Shown in pieces: positions 47,100-58,646 of a stretch of DNA of 64,000 nt; positions within the stretch are counted from its first letter, which is position 1, and each line of letters opens with the position of its first letter. Under the pieces are notes generated by a model. That model did no database searches. It was not told where the DNA came from and saw nothing but the letters and a program-made list of their open reading frames with translations. A program made the translations under genes and the position numbers. Source of the DNA: Tolumonas auensis DSM 9187 (GTDB lineage: Bacteria; Pseudomonadota; Gammaproteobacteria; Enterobacterales; Aeromonadaceae); contig NC_012691.1 of NCBI RefSeq assembly GCF_000023065.1, positions 92,001 to 156,000 of the forward strand. The letters run 5' to 3'.

Positions 47100-49538
47100 A
47101 TGCCGCATACTGCAACGGGTCACCTGCCAGGACGACAGGTACATAAATTTGGTGGAAGTAGCCTGGCTGATCCGAATTGTTATCGCCGTGTCGCCGGATT
47201 AATCGAACAGGAGTCGGATCCGCGGGCTTTAATCGTAGTTTCTGCCGCAGGGAAAACCACGAATCGTTTACTGCAGGTACTGGAACTGAGCGAAGCAGGC
47301 GATGATGCTGTTGTTGCGGCACTGAATGGATTGCGAAGCTATCAATTAAGTCTCATCGAAGATGTATTGGATGGGCCGGCTCGTCAGGCGCTGTCGTTAC
47401 AGCTGATGGAAGATATAGATACAATAACCGGTGTATTGAAGCGTAGTTATGATCGTTATGAACGTAACGGAATATTAGCTAACGGTGAAGTATGGTCCGC
47501 TCGTCTGCTGGCAGCACTGTTAACGGAACGTGGCAATCCGGCTGCCTGGCTGGATGCGCGTCGTTTTCTTTCGGCTGAAGAGGGGGCACTGGCCCGGGTC
47601 AATGAGCTATTGTCCCGTGAAAAGCTACGTGAAGTCCTGGCGGGTACAGGTGAGCAACGGGTTGTTGTTACCGGATTTATTGCCGCAGACAGTGAGGGGC
47701 GGACATTATTGTTGGGCCGCAATGGTTCTGACTATTCCGCTACATTGCTGGGAGCCTTGGCCGATGCAGAATCGACGGCTATCTGGAGTGATGTCGCTGG
47801 CGTATATAGTGCAGATCCGCGTTGCGTAAAAGATGCGAAATTGCTGGAGCGTTTGTCACTGACCGAAGCCAATGAACTGGCCAGATTAGGGGCGCCGGTA
47901 TTGCATTCACGGACGTTACAACCGCTGTTGCACAGTCAGCAAAAACTGGTGCTACGTTCAAGTTATGCGCCTAACGGGGGTGCGTCACATATATTACGCC
48001 GTAAATCACAGGTGAAAGGCGCGCGGATTGTGACCTCGCTGGATCAGATTGCTTTAATTGAATTACGTATTCAACCGGGCTGTGACTATGTTGATGCGGT
48101 TGCGCACCTGGAAGAGTTATTAGCCGCCCGGCAATTGTCACCATTGGTCAGCAAATGTCAGGAAGATCGCCGGATAGTCCGGCTGGCTTATACGCTGGAA
48201 ATGGTATCAGATGCGTATCAATTCATGCTGCAGCAACAAGAGCATGCAAATGTCAAAGAAGTCATTCGCCGCGATGGATTCAGTCTGATTGGACTGGTTG
48301 GAACGGGTGTTTGCGATAATGCGGAGCAATGTCATCGCTTCTATCGTTTACTGGTCGATCAGCCGCTGGAATTTATTTATACCTCACCTGAGGGTTTGAG
48401 TCTGGTTGCCGTTGTACGTGAAATCACTCTGGAGCCGCTGTTGATCGCGCTGCACCATGCTATGTTTCTGCAGACGAAACGAGTCGGTCTGGTCGTATTA
48501 GGGAAAGGGAATATTGGCAGTCAGTGGCTGAAGTTGCTGGCGAAAGAGAAGCATCATGTTGAACAGGCCCATCAGCTGACACTGACCTTATACGGATTAT
48601 TTGATTCCCGGGGCGGCATTCTGAGTGATGACGGACTTGATCCACTGCAGGTTCTGGATAGCTTTGATCCTCAGCCGGTGATTTGGGCCGAATTGCTGGT
48701 GCAACTGGAGCAGCACCCATTTGACGAATTGATTATTCTCGATCTTACCGCCAGTGAGACCGTCAGCAGTTATTATCCTGAGTTTGCGCAGATCGGTGCT
48801 CACCTGATTACAGCGAACAAATTGGCGGGCGCGGCGGAAAGCGCCTTTTATCAGCGGGTCCGGCAGAGCTTCGCTGAGCATCAGGTACAGTGGCGGTATA
48901 ACGCTACCGTTGGTGCCGGTTTGCCAGTACAGGCTTGTATCCGCATGATGCTGGAATCGGGGGATCGGGTTCATGGCATCTCCGGTATTTTTTCCGGGAC
49001 CCTGAGCTGGTTATTCCAGCAGTATGATGGTTCGGTTCCTTTTTCTGAATTGGTGGATCAGGCATGGCAGCATGGTCTGACTGAACCGGATCCTCGGGAA
49101 GATCTCTCCGGGCATGATGTAAGGCGTAAGCTGTTGATCCTGGCTCGCGAAGCAGGGCTGGAGCTGGAACCGGATCATATCTCTTTGCAGAGTCTGGTGC
49201 CGGTTGAGCTGGCAGATATCCCGCTGGAAGCATTTTTTGAGCGGTTGACCGAGCTGGACAAGACTATTGTGGCGGCTTTTGATGAAGCGAAAGCTCGTGG
49301 CAAGGTACTGCGCTATGTTGCCAGACTGGATCGGGATGGTTCTGCCCGGGTAGGTTTGGATATGCTTTCAGCCGAACACCCGTTTGCCAACCTTCGTCCT
49401 TGCGATAATATTTTCTCAATTGAAACAGATTTTTATCGTACGAATCCGCTGATCCTGCAGGGGCCGGGTGCCGGACGGGAAGTGACCGCGGCGGCTGTTC
49501 AGGCCGATCTCTGGAAAATCTGTGCGACATTAAGATAA
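47100..49538 (+). CDS. metL: Bifunctional aspartokinase II / homoserine dehydrogenase II
   Basis: An 812-residue fusion. The N-terminal kinase has VHKFGGSSLADPNCYRRVA and VVTGFIAADSEGRTLLLGRNGSDYSAT. A central degenerate ACT-like region follows, and the C-terminal dehydrogenase has VVLGKGNIGSQWL, TANKLAGAAES, YNATVGAGLPV and SGIFSGTLSWLFQ. Two steps of homoserine synthesis for methionine are thus covered. The MetL type is chosen over ThrA because of metB linkage and the VHKFGGSSLAD start. It is under the metB promoter and met boxes. Confidence 0.96.
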   Translation: MPHTATGHLPGRQVHKFGGSSLADPNCYRRVAGLIEQESDPRALIVVSAAGKTTNRLLQVLELSEAGDDAVVAALNGLRSYQLSLIEDVLDGPARQALSLQLMEDIDTITGVLKRSYDRYERNGILANGEVWSARLLAALLTERGNPAAWLDARRFLSAEEGALARVNELLSREKLREVLAGTGEQRVVVTGFIAADSEGRTLLLGRNGSDYSATLLGALADAESTAIWSDVAGVYSADPRCVKDAKLLERLSLTEANELARLGAPVLHSRTLQPLLHSQQKLVLRSSYAPNGGASHILRRKSQVKGARIVTSLDQIALIELRIQPGCDYVDAVAHLEELLAARQLSPLVSKCQEDRRIVRLAYTLEMVSDAYQFMLQQQEHANVKEVIRRDGFSLIGLVGTGVCDNAEQCHRFYRLLVDQPLEFIYTSPEGLSLVAVVREITLEPLLIALHHAMFLQTKRVGLVVLGKGNIGSQWLKLLAKEKHHVEQAHQLTLTLYGLFDSRGGILSDDGLDPLQVLDSFDPQPVIWAELLVQLEQHPFDELIILDLTASETVSSYYPEFAQIGAHLITANKLAGAAESAFYQRVRQSFAEHQVQWRYNATVGAGLPVQACIRMMLESGDRVHGISGIFSGTLSWLFQQYDGSVPFSELVDQAWQHGLTEPDPREDLSGHDVRRKLLILAREAGLELEPDHISLQSLVPVELADIPLEAFFERLTELDKTIVAAFDEAKARGKVLRYVARLDRDGSARVGLDMLSAEHPFANLRPCDNIFSIETDFYRTNPLILQGPGAGREVTAAAVQADLWKICATLR

Positions 49539-49540
49539 AA

Positions 49541-49822
49541 CTAGTAGGCGCGGAATGAAGAAGCATTCACCGCGCCGGCTGCCAATTCGGTGATTTCTAT
49601 ATAATCTACACTGGCTGTTCTCGGACCTGTTTTCAGCCAGTGGATCAATTTTTCCACGGCCTGTGCATCACCCTGCGCGAGCACTTCAACGGAACCATCA
49701 GACAGGTTTGTCGCCCGGCCACACAGGCCGAGACGGCTGGCTTCCTGCTGGGTGAAGTAACGGAAGCCCACGCCCTGAACTATCCCGTAAACCTGTATTC
49801 TGACGCTGCGTGGCGGTGTCAT
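49541..49822 (-). CDS. yccX: Acylphosphatase
   Basis: A 93-residue acylphosphatase fold protein that hydrolyses acyl phosphates. The active-site arginine and loop are in [15 protein letters not shown], with the catalytic asparagine in [17 protein letters not shown]. The start [13 protein letters not shown] is chosen for the GGAG site nine bases before it, in preference to an ATG seven codons upstream. It converges on metL with only two bases between the stop codons. Confidence 0.93.
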   Translation of the reverse strand: MTPPRSVRIQVYGIVQGVGFRYFTQQEASRLGLCGRATNLSDGSVEVLAQGDAQAVEKLIHWLKTGPRTASVDYIEITELAAGAVNASSFRAY

Positions 49823-49993
49823 CTTGTCTGCTCCATCTATCACTTTTATCTGTTTAACTTAGTCACAGCTCCGAATTTCGACAAGTATTACTGCCGATGA
49901 AGAACGATCTGAATCGCAATCTGCTCCGTATATGCTGAATGTTACTGTGGAATACAATAAGTCATCAGATCGTTTAACGCTCAGGAATGCAGC

Positions 49994-51330
<1,337 letters not shown>

Positions 51331-51452
51331 TTAATGTTTATTATTATAAAGGCGATATCTGGTGTTTAGATACTGCAATGGATATGCTGCGTAACACTAA
51401 AATATCAAGTTGTTATTATACATACAGTAAAAAAACACAAAGGGGATATGGT

Positions 51453-51836
51453 ATGTCTGCATTTTGGGGTGTAATGGCTCGTTTGCTGGTCGTTTCATTA
51501 TTGGCACTCTCGTTACCTGCTAAAGCATCTATGATGTCGGCACAGGAAACAATGTCTGTACATCAGACCAGTGAACGTACTCAGGTGATGCAATTCCTGG
51601 CCAGAGAAGATGTTGCGAAACACATCGCCGCTCAGGGCGTGGACATTGCGCTGGTTCAGCAACGTGTTGCCGCGATGAGTGATGACGAGATTAATCAGTT
51701 ATCCGATAAAATTGATCAATTACCTGCTGCGGGTAATGCTGTACTGGGTGCAGTGGTATTTGTATTTGTTCTCTTACTGGTGACGGACATTCTTGGTTTA
51801 ACCAAAGTATTCCCGTTCACGCGTTCTGTTCGCTGA
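51453..51836 (+). CDS. PA2779-family small exported membrane protein
   Basis: The 127-residue protein has a signal peptide (residues 1-25, ending LPAKAS), an Ala/Gln-rich helical middle (RTQVMQFLAREDVAKHIAAQGVD, MSDDEINQLSDKID), then LPAAGNAVLGAV leading into one C-terminal membrane helix (VVFVFVLLLVTDILGL) and a basic end (FPFTRSVR). It corresponds to the family named after P. aeruginosa PA2779. AGGGGAT precedes the ATG. The gene is three bases before the peptidase gene, a pairing seen in other proteobacteria. The function is unknown. Confidence 0.8.
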   Translation: MSAFWGVMARLLVVSLLALSLPAKASMMSAQETMSVHQTSERTQVMQFLAREDVAKHIAAQGVDIALVQQRVAAMSDDEINQLSDKIDQLPAAGNAVLGAVVFVFVLLLVTDILGLTKVFPFTRSVR

Positions 51837-51839
51837 GTT

Positions 51840-52766
51840 ATGCGGTTAATAATTCAAGCCCTCCTGCTGGTGGGCTTTTTATTTTTATCTGCCTGTGCGC
51901 AGCGTCCTGTTATCTCCGCTTCAGCCGTTAGCTCTTCGTATAAACAGTTATCGGTGCCATTTATTCAGCAGGATGACGCATATTGTGGCCCTTCGGCTCT
52001 GGCAATGGTGCTGGCAGAACAAAATAAGACGGTGTCAGTATCGGATTTGGCTCAGGAAATGCTGCTGCCAGCCAGAGGCGGTTCGTTACAGGCCGAGCTG
52101 AAAGCCAGTGTCCGCCGGCAGGGCTATCTGGCGTATGAAATCAAACCTGAGTTGCCTGCATTACTGGCAGAAATCGATGAAGGTCGACCAGTAATTGTGC
52201 TGTTAAATCTGGCATTTAACTGGTATCCGAAATGGCATTATGCGGTGGTCACCGGTTATGATTTATCGCATCAGGAGATCATTCTGCATTCCGGTTCTCT
52301 GGCGAATCAGCGCTGGACATTCACTCAATTTGACAATCTCTGGCAGCGCGGCGGCCGCTGGGGGTTATTGGCGCTTTCTCCGGTGCAATTACCGCCAGCG
52401 TCAGCACAGGAAGATCGTTATCTTCAGGCCGTACTGGATTTAGAGAAGACATCGGGTTCAGCTATTGCTCAATCCGCCTACCAGACCGCATTGCAGCGCT
52501 GGCCAGACAACCTGACTGCATTGATCGGTTTAGGGTTAGCCGCATACCAGCAGCAGGATCTGTTGCTTGCCCGACAATGGTTTCAGCGGGCCGCAATTCA
52601 GCATCCGTCATCTGCGGTAGCAGCCAACAATCTGGCTCAGACTTTACTGGAGAGCGGTGAGCCGGCAGAAGCGTTTGTCTGGGCGCAAAAAGCGGTCCTG
52701 GCCGATGGCGGAGCGCCGGCCAGAGATACCCTGCAGCAAGTTCTGCGTGCCTTGCATGCGGAATAA
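51840..52766 (+). CDS. PA2778-family C39-like cysteine peptidase, lipoprotein with TPR repeats
   Basis: The 308-residue protein has a lipobox (LFLSACAQ, lipidated Cys19). Next comes a papain-like C39 domain with the nucleophile cysteine in DDAYCGPSALAMVL, and the histidine in WYPKWHYAVVTGYD with the Asp partner following. The C-terminal third (from about residue 200) contains TPR-like repeats (ALIGLGLAAYQQQDLLLARQWFQRAA, SAVAANNLAQTLLESGEPAEA). It is anchored in the inner or outer membrane facing the periplasm; the residue after Cys is Ala-Gln, without the Asp retention signal, so the outer membrane is favoured. The substrate is unknown; the preceding gene product is a candidate. Confidence 0.85.
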   Translation: MRLIIQALLLVGFLFLSACAQRPVISASAVSSSYKQLSVPFIQQDDAYCGPSALAMVLAEQNKTVSVSDLAQEMLLPARGGSLQAELKASVRRQGYLAYEIKPELPALLAEIDEGRPVIVLLNLAFNWYPKWHYAVVTGYDLSHQEIILHSGSLANQRWTFTQFDNLWQRGGRWGLLALSPVQLPPASAQEDRYLQAVLDLEKTSGSAIAQSAYQTALQRWPDNLTALIGLGLAAYQQQDLLLARQWFQRAAIQHPSSAVAANNLAQTLLESGEPAEAFVWAQKAVLADGGAPARDTLQQVLRALHAE

Positions 52767-52834
52767 TATGGCCGATATGCAAAGTTACGCCGACGCGGGT
52801 AGAATTGCGCGTTCATTTCGCTGAGAGCTATTCC

Positions 52835-53554
52835 ATGACTGCTTCCCGTATTCTGAAAAGTGCCGGACAAATTTGTTGTTTTGACCCTTTGCTGGCACCT
52901 GATTTCACACCGGATTACTTTTCGGCTGAATACTGGCAGCAGCAAAATGCGATCACCGGGAAATCCCATGGCCGGGGCGTAACCTGGTTTCTTCAGCATC
53001 ACTCGGCTCACTGGGTTCTGCGTCATTACTGGCGTGGCGGCCTGATCGGCCGTTATATTCCGGATCAGTTTTTTTATACCGGTCTGAGTTCTTCGCGTGC
53101 GTTTGCGGAATTTAATCTGCTGCAAAGGCTGGTGGAGGATGAATTACCCGTGCCGCGACCAGTGGCTGCCCGGATGGTGCGCCAGCGCTGGTATTATCAG
53201 GCAGACATCCTGATTGAACGTATTCCGGAAGCCGAAGATCTGGTTCAGATCCTCAAGCGGGAGGCATTATCCCGGGAGACCTGGCAGCAGATTGGACAAG
53301 TGCTGGCGCAGTTCCATCAGGCCGGTGTTTATCATTCGGATTTGAACGCACACAATATTTTACGTGATGCCAACGGGAAGATCTGGCTGATTGATTTTGA
53401 TAAGGGAGCCATCCGCCGTCCGGGGCGTTGGCAGACCAAAAATCTGGCACGGTTGTTACGCTCACTGCAAAAAGAATCGGCATTGCATCCGCTGTTTCAC
53501 TGGCAGACGGATGACTGGCAAAATCTGCTGGTCGCGTATCACTCCTATCGCTGA
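52835..53554 (+). CDS. kdkA: 3-deoxy-D-manno-octulosonic acid kinase
   Basis: A cytosolic lipopolysaccharide core kinase of 239 residues that phosphorylates Kdo on lipid IVA. The kinase-like fold is shown by GKSHGRGVTWFL, VLRHYWRGGLIGRY (conserved KdkA motif), the catalytic loop VYHSDLNAHNIL and the metal-binding LIDFDKG. The start MTASRILKSAG has GAGAG upstream; a longer in-frame TTG start is rejected. It converges on waaA with two bases between the stops, and both act on the same inner-core Kdo. Confidence 0.93.
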   Translation: MTASRILKSAGQICCFDPLLAPDFTPDYFSAEYWQQQNAITGKSHGRGVTWFLQHHSAHWVLRHYWRGGLIGRYIPDQFFYTGLSSSRAFAEFNLLQRLVEDELPVPRPVAARMVRQRWYYQADILIERIPEAEDLVQILKREALSRETWQQIGQVLAQFHQAGVYHSDLNAHNILRDANGKIWLIDFDKGAIRRPGRWQTKNLARLLRSLQKESALHPLFHWQTDDWQNLLVAYHSYR

Positions 53555-53556
53555 TT

Positions 53557-54813
53557 TTATTGCACGATTTTGCTTATTGCCGCGAGACTCTTGGCTATTG
53601 CGCCCTGATTAGCGGCAACCACATCAAATCCAACCATACCCATCTCCAACCGTTGCTCCTCTGAGCGGAGTAATGTGATCACGTTTCTTGCCAGCTCATC
53701 GTCATTCTGAATGATGTAACAGGCTTTTTTCTCTACGAGTTGTCTGGTTATATCATTGAAATTAAAGAAATGAGGACCGATCAGTGTTGGTTTGGCCAGC
53801 GCTGCCGGTTCCAGCAAATTATGCCCGCCAACCGGAACGAGGCTGCCCCCCATAAAGGCCAGATCGGCGATCTGGAAGTAATAAGCCATTTCGCCCATGC
53901 TGTCGCCCAGCAATATATTTTCATCTGACGTGGCCGTGCGTTGTTCACTGCGACGACAGAGTGTGAAGCCCTGATTCTGGCAAAGCTGAGCCACATCAGT
54001 GAATCGCTCCGGATGACGGGGAACCAGAAGCAGCAAAGTGTCTGGTATCTGCTGCAGGATCTGCCGATGCGCCCGGAGGATCAATTCGTCTTCACCTTTG
54101 TGGGTACTGGCTGCGATCCAGACCGGACGATGATTTAATTCCTGACGATATTGCTCACCGGCTTCAATTTGCTTTTGATCCAACTGGATATCAAATTTAA
54201 TCGAACCTGTGACGGCAATTTGCTGTTCGGCAACGCCTAAGCGTTTAAAGCGTGCGGCATCCTCATGATGCTGACACAGGAGCAACGTTAGCGAATGGCT
54301 CATTTGCTGAAAGAAATGGCGTATATGCTGATAACGCTGGCAGGAACGTTCGGACAAGCGCGCATTCAGGATCACGACCGGTATTTTCCGGTGGCCACAG
54401 CTGGCTAATAAGTTTGGCCATAATTCTGTTTCCATGATGAGCAACGCCCGGGGCTTGATCTGTTGCAGAAAACGGGCAACGGCACCGGGATAATCCAGCG
54501 GTGCGTATCGATGTTCAACCAGATCTCCCAGTCGTGCCGCCTGATCGGCACCGGTACGGGTGGTGGTGGTTAGCAGGATTGGCAAATCCGGATGTTGTTG
54601 TTTTAACGCTTTGATTAGAGGCGTTACCGCAATCGTTTCACCAACGCTGACCGCGTGGATCCAGAGCGGAAAGCGGGCATTTGGTGCGGTTACGAAGCCA
54701 AAGTGTTCTTTCCAGCGGGAGCCAAAACCCGGTTTGCCTCGTTGAGGGCGATAAAGCAGAAATAAGATTACCGGCAGCAACAAATAAATGAGAAAAGTAT
54801 AAAGTAAACGCAT
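53557..54813 (-). CDS. waaA: Kdo transferase WaaA
   Basis: The enzyme attaches Kdo residues from CMP-Kdo to lipid IVA at the inner membrane. The 418-residue protein has an N-terminal membrane anchor (LLYTFLIYLLLPVILFLLY) and then WIHAVSVGETIAV with the catalytic Glu, METELWPNLL, STHKGEDE, VPRHPERF and MGGSLVPVGGHNLLEPA. A kdkA neighbour suggests a mono-Kdo, phosphorylated core as in Haemophilus/Vibrio, which implies a monofunctional enzyme; this is inference. The start MRLLYTFL is by homology; the ribosome site is weak. Confidence 0.95.
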   Translation of the reverse strand: MRLLYTFLIYLLLPVILFLLYRPQRGKPGFGSRWKEHFGFVTAPNARFPLWIHAVSVGETIAVTPLIKALKQQHPDLPILLTTTTRTGADQAARLGDLVEHRYAPLDYPGAVARFLQQIKPRALLIMETELWPNLLASCGHRKIPVVILNARLSERSCQRYQHIRHFFQQMSHSLTLLLCQHHEDAARFKRLGVAEQQIAVTGSIKFDIQLDQKQIEAGEQYRQELNHRPVWIAASTHKGEDELILRAHRQILQQIPDTLLLLVPRHPERFTDVAQLCQNQGFTLCRRSEQRTATSDENILLGDSMGEMAYYFQIADLAFMGGSLVPVGGHNLLEPAALAKPTLIGPHFFNFNDITRQLVEKKACYIIQNDDELARNVITLLRSEEQRLEMGMVGFDVVAANQGAIAKSLAAISKIVQ

Positions 54814-55245
54814 AGAGAGCGACCGGCAGAGAGTTTGGGCGACAGTATCAGAAAAACCGATCATGCTGGCAAGCAGCGTTTGTTGGTGCACTCACTTTAC
54901 GGTATTGCTTCATATTAGAGCAATACAGCAGGAAACAGCGGAATTGATAAAAATATACTCTGCTGAGCAGATGGATATCTCGTTTTTCACTTTAGTTAAT
55001 AAAACTGGATATTTTTACAATTGTGGTATATTCGTCTAGTTTTGGTGATTAATGCTAATTCTGGCTCTATTTTTGCAATTTATAGCAACGATCTATGTTG
55101 TAAGAGCTCTGTTTTACCAAAGAATATTTTTCACTCCCGCTCTTGTCTTTCGCCATATGGCAGTGATAGAAAGCGGTAAAACTATTCCGGTTGTGAATAA
55201 AAAAGGCCCAAATGGACTTTGTGTCCAATAATCGAGGGAATCTGC
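54814..55245. other. Divergent intergenic region between waaA and livJ
   Basis: This 432-bp gene-free stretch is AT-rich and holds the promoters of two divergent genes. GTATTGCT (54902-54909) and AGCAATAC (54919-54926) are perfect 8-bp inverted arms 90 bp upstream of waaA. Near livJ, TGGACTTTGTGTCCA forms a small palindrome (55213-55227). Several A/T tracts could suit Lrp or IHF, but no site was defined. I see no convincing sRNA or ORF. Confidence 0.5.
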
Positions 55246-56361
55246 ATGAAAAAAATGTCAAAACTGATTGTGGCTGCTGCGGTATCGACAGCACTGTTCG
55301 GTACTGCTTCTGCGATGGCTGAAGAAACCATCAAAGTGGGTATTGCCGGGCCGGTAACGGGTCCTGTTGCACAGTATGGTGACATGGAATTTACTGGTGG
55401 CCTGATGGCAGTTGAGCAGATTAACGCTGCTGGTGGCATCAAGGGTAAAAAGCTGGAAGCGATCAAATATGATGACGCCTGCGATCCAAAACAGGCTGTT
55501 GCGGTTGCTAACAAAGTAGTTAACGACGGTGTGAAATATGTGATTGGTCATCTGTGCTCTGACAGTACCTTACCATCCTCTGATGTTTATGAAGATGAAG
55601 GTATTCTGATGATCACGCCGGCGGCGACTGCACCGAAAATTACTCAGCGTGATTACCAACTGGTATTACGTACTACTGGTCTGGACAGTGACCAGGGCCC
55701 AACCGCGGCAAACTACATCACTTCCGTGATCAAGCCAAAAACTATCGCTGTTATTCATGATAAGAAACAGTACGGTGAAGGCATTGCTACTTCCGTATAT
55801 GAAACACTGAAGAAAAACGGTGCGAACGTCGTTGATTTCGAAGGTGTTACTGCCGGTGATAAAGACTTTTCTGCTCTGATTGCGAAACTGAAAAAACTGA
55901 ACGTTGACTTCGTATACTACGGTGGTTATCACCCGGAACTGGGTCTGATCCTGCGTCAGTCTGCCGAAAAAGGGTTCACTGCTAAATATATGGGACCAGA
56001 AGGTGTAGGTAACAAAGATATCTCTGCTATCGCGGGTAAAGCGTCAGAAGGCATGTATGTGACCATGCTGAAAAAATACGATGAAGATCCGGCTAACGCC
56101 AAAATCGTAGAGGCATTCAAAGCGAAGAAGCAGGATTACTCTGGCCCGTTTGTATGGACCACGTATGCAGCAGTTCAGTCTCTGGCTGCAGGTCTCAATG
56201 CAGCTGGTGAAGAACCAGCAGATATCGCTGATTATCTGCGTGCTAATAAGGTCGACACTGTGATGGGTCCACTGGAGTGGTCTGCATCCGGCGATCTGAA
56301 AAACTTTAAATTTGGTGTCTATCAGTGGCACGCGGATGGTACATCCAGCGTTCTGCAATAA
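55246..56361 (+). CDS. livJ: Branched-chain amino acid ABC transporter, periplasmic binding protein
   Basis: The 371-residue protein has a signal peptide cleaved after ASAMA (residue ~24) and the type I periplasmic-binding fold. Typical LivJ/LivK sequence follows: [65 protein letters not shown] and [15 protein letters not shown]. The CDP...HLC cysteine pair forms the conserved disulfide. It heads the liv operon, and there is only one binding protein gene (E. coli has livJ and livK). A leaky hairpin separates it from livH, probably giving a surplus of binding protein. AGGGAA precedes the ATG. Confidence 0.94.
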   Translation: MKKMSKLIVAAAVSTALFGTASAMAEETIKVGIAGPVTGPVAQYGDMEFTGGLMAVEQINAAGGIKGKKLEAIKYDDACDPKQAVAVANKVVNDGVKYVIGHLCSDSTLPSSDVYEDEGILMITPAATAPKITQRDYQLVLRTTGLDSDQGPTAANYITSVIKPKTIAVIHDKKQYGEGIATSVYETLKKNGANVVDFEGVTAGDKDFSALIAKLKKLNVDFVYYGGYHPELGLILRQSAEKGFTAKYMGPEGVGNKDISAIAGKASEGMYVTMLKKYDEDPANAKIVEAFKAKKQDYSGPFVWTTYAAVQSLAAGLNAAGEEPADIADYLRANKVDTVMGPLEWSASGDLKNFKFGVYQWHADGTSSVLQ

Positions 56362-56379
56362 ATATCCGCTAAACTATAA

Positions 56380-56409
56380 AGCGGGGCTGTTATTACGGCC
56401 CTGCTTTTT
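56380..56409 (+). terminator. Attenuating hairpin between livJ and livH
   Basis: AGCGGGGC and GCCCTGCT pair with one mismatch around a ten-base loop and end in TTTTT. The 120-bp livJ-livH gap and this hairpin suggest partial termination. Confidence 0.65.
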
Positions 56410-56481
56410 ATTTATCGGGTCAGTCACTTTTCTTTCCGCGCTGATCCACGTCCTTCGCGGATCGCTCAGGAACAACGGTAT

Positions 56482-57402
56482 ATGTCAGAACAGATTTTTT
56501 ACTTTATTCAGCAGTTGCTGAATGGCTTGACTATCGGCAGCACCTACGCGCTGATAGCGATTGGCTATACGATGGTGTACGGCATCATCGGCATGATTAA
56601 CTTTGCCCACGGCGAAGTCTATATGATCGGCTCCTATATTGGCTTTATGGTCATAACGGCGCTGATGATGATGGGTATCGACAGTTCAGTCCTGCTGATG
56701 GGTGCTGCATTTATCGTCTCTATCCTGATTACCAGTTGCTATGGCTGGAGTATTGAGCGTGTAGCCTACCGCCCGTTGCGCGGCAGTAACCGCCTTATTC
56801 CGCTGATTTCTGCGATTGGTATGTCGATTTTTCTGCAGAACCTGGTCCGTTTTGCGCAAGGTTCGCGTGATATTGCCATGCCTTCACTGGTGCAGGGCGG
56901 AATTGAGTTTGGTCCGGGTAATGCAGCCAGCCTTTCTTATATGCAGATCATCATCTTTGTGGTGACCTTCATTTCTATGTATGGATTATCGAAATTTATT
57001 TCCCGCTCCCGTATGGGGCGCGCCTGCCGTGCCTGTGCCGAAGATATCAAAATGGCCAACCTGCTGGGTATTGATACCAACAGTGTGATTGCACTGACGT
57101 TCGTCATTGGTGCCGCGCTGGCGTCGATTGCCGGGATCCTGCTCGGACTCTATTACGGTGTGATCAATCCATCTCTGGGCTTTATGGCTGGCCTGAAAGC
57201 CTTTACCGCAGCGGTATTGGGTGGCATCGGTTCTATCCCTGGTGCCATGATTGGTGGTCTGATCCTTGGGGTGACCGAGGCACTGACCTCTGCGTACTTA
57301 AGTTCTGAATATAAAGATGTGGTGGCGTTCGGCCTGCTGATTGCCATTCTGTTACTGATGCCAACCGGCATTTTAGGTCGTCCAGAGGTGGAAAAAGTAT
57401 GA
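56482..57402 (+). CDS. livH: Branched-chain amino acid ABC transporter permease LivH
   Basis: A 306-residue inner-membrane protein with about eight helices: [56 protein letters not shown] and the EAA loop [38 protein letters not shown] closes the family pattern. Its stop overlaps the livM start (ATGA). Confidence 0.96.
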   Translation: MSEQIFYFIQQLLNGLTIGSTYALIAIGYTMVYGIIGMINFAHGEVYMIGSYIGFMVITALMMMGIDSSVLLMGAAFIVSILITSCYGWSIERVAYRPLRGSNRLIPLISAIGMSIFLQNLVRFAQGSRDIAMPSLVQGGIEFGPGNAASLSYMQIIIFVVTFISMYGLSKFISRSRMGRACRACAEDIKMANLLGIDTNSVIALTFVIGAALASIAGILLGLYYGVINPSLGFMAGLKAFTAAVLGGIGSIPGAMIGGLILGVTEALTSAYLSSEYKDVVAFGLLIAILLLMPTGILGRPEVEKV

Positions 57403-58646
57403 AGCATCTTAAACAGGCCTCTGTTGCCGGTTTGCTGACGCTGATTTTGACGCTGTGGTTGTTTTGTTACCAACTGCAGACAGAGGGCGTGGGGATTACC
57501 GTCGTTAGCCGTTTGCAGGAAAATGGTCCGCTGATTGCGCTGGCTGTGGTGGTTGTATTTCTGTTCCAGTTATTCCGTGATCAAATCTCAGGCGGTTTTT
57601 CTGCGCTGAAAGAAAGTGTTCCTGTGTTGTCGCTGCCAACCACGACCGGAAATCCGCGTTTATACCGGATCCTGCAATTGTTGCTGCTGGCAGGCGTTCT
57701 GCTGATAGCATGTTTTGCCTCCCGTAATTTGCTGGATCTGGGTACGCTGATCCTGATCTATGTCATGCTGGGGCTTGGCCTGAATATCCAGGTGGGTCTG
57801 GCTGGCTTGCTGGATCTGGGATATGTCGGTTTCTACGCAATTGGCGCTTATACCTATGCCTTGTTAAACCAATATCTTGGTTTGTCCTTCTGGATATGTC
57901 TGCCGCTAGCGGGTGGTATGGCTGCGCTGTTTGGTTTCCTGCTGGGTTTCCCGGTATTGCGGCTCCGCGGTGACTATCTGGCAATTGTGACGCTGGGTTT
58001 TGGTGAAATCATCCGTATTATGCTGAATAACCTGACCACCATTACCGGTGGGCCAAACGGTATTTCCGGTATTCCGAAACCAACGTTGTTCGGTCTGGAG
58101 TTTTCCCGTCGTGCAGAAGATGGTGGTCGTACTTTCCACGAATTTTTCGGTATCAGCTATGACGCTAACTACAAGATTATCTTCCTGTATGTGATGGCGG
58201 TTTTATTGGTGCTGCTGACATTGCTGGTTATCAAGCGTCTGCTGCGTATGCCGCTGGGCCGGGCCTGGGAAGCGTTACGTGATGATGAAATTGCCTGTCG
58301 TTCACTGGGGCTGAATCCAACAATTATTAAGTTGACCGCATTCTCCATCGGCGCGGCGTTTGCCGGTTTTGCCGGTAGTTTCTTCGCCGCCCGTCAGGGT
58401 TTTATCAGTCCGGAATCATTTACCTTTATTGAATCGGCCATCATTCTGGCGATTGTGGTATTGGGCGGAATGGGCTCACTGGCCGGTGTTGTGCTGGCAG
58501 CAATTATCATGACCGTATTGCCAGAATTGCGAGCCTTTAATGAATACCGGATGCTGATGTTTGGTCTGCTGATGGTGGTTATGATGTTGTGGCGTCCACA
58601 GGGTCTGGTGCCAATGACTCGTCATCATGTGGAGTTGCCGAAATGA
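57399..58646 (+). CDS. livM: Branched-chain amino acid ABC transporter permease LivM
   Basis: A 415-residue permease with the extended N-terminal region that marks LivM over LivH (two extra hydrophobic segments before residue 100), then [28 protein letters not shown], the EAA loop [20 protein letters not shown] and [18 protein letters not shown]. It is coupled to livH and livG by four-base overlaps on both sides. Confidence 0.96.
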   Translation: MKHLKQASVAGLLTLILTLWLFCYQLQTEGVGITVVSRLQENGPLIALAVVVVFLFQLFRDQISGGFSALKESVPVLSLPTTTGNPRLYRILQLLLLAGVLLIACFASRNLLDLGTLILIYVMLGLGLNIQVGLAGLLDLGYVGFYAIGAYTYALLNQYLGLSFWICLPLAGGMAALFGFLLGFPVLRLRGDYLAIVTLGFGEIIRIMLNNLTTITGGPNGISGIPKPTLFGLEFSRRAEDGGRTFHEFFGISYDANYKIIFLYVMAVLLVLLTLLVIKRLLRMPLGRAWEALRDDEIACRSLGLNPTIIKLTAFSIGAAFAGFAGSFFAARQGFISPESFTFIESAIILAIVVLGGMGSLAGVVLAAIIMTVLPELRAFNEYRMLMFGLLMVVMMLWRPQGLVPMTRHHVELPK

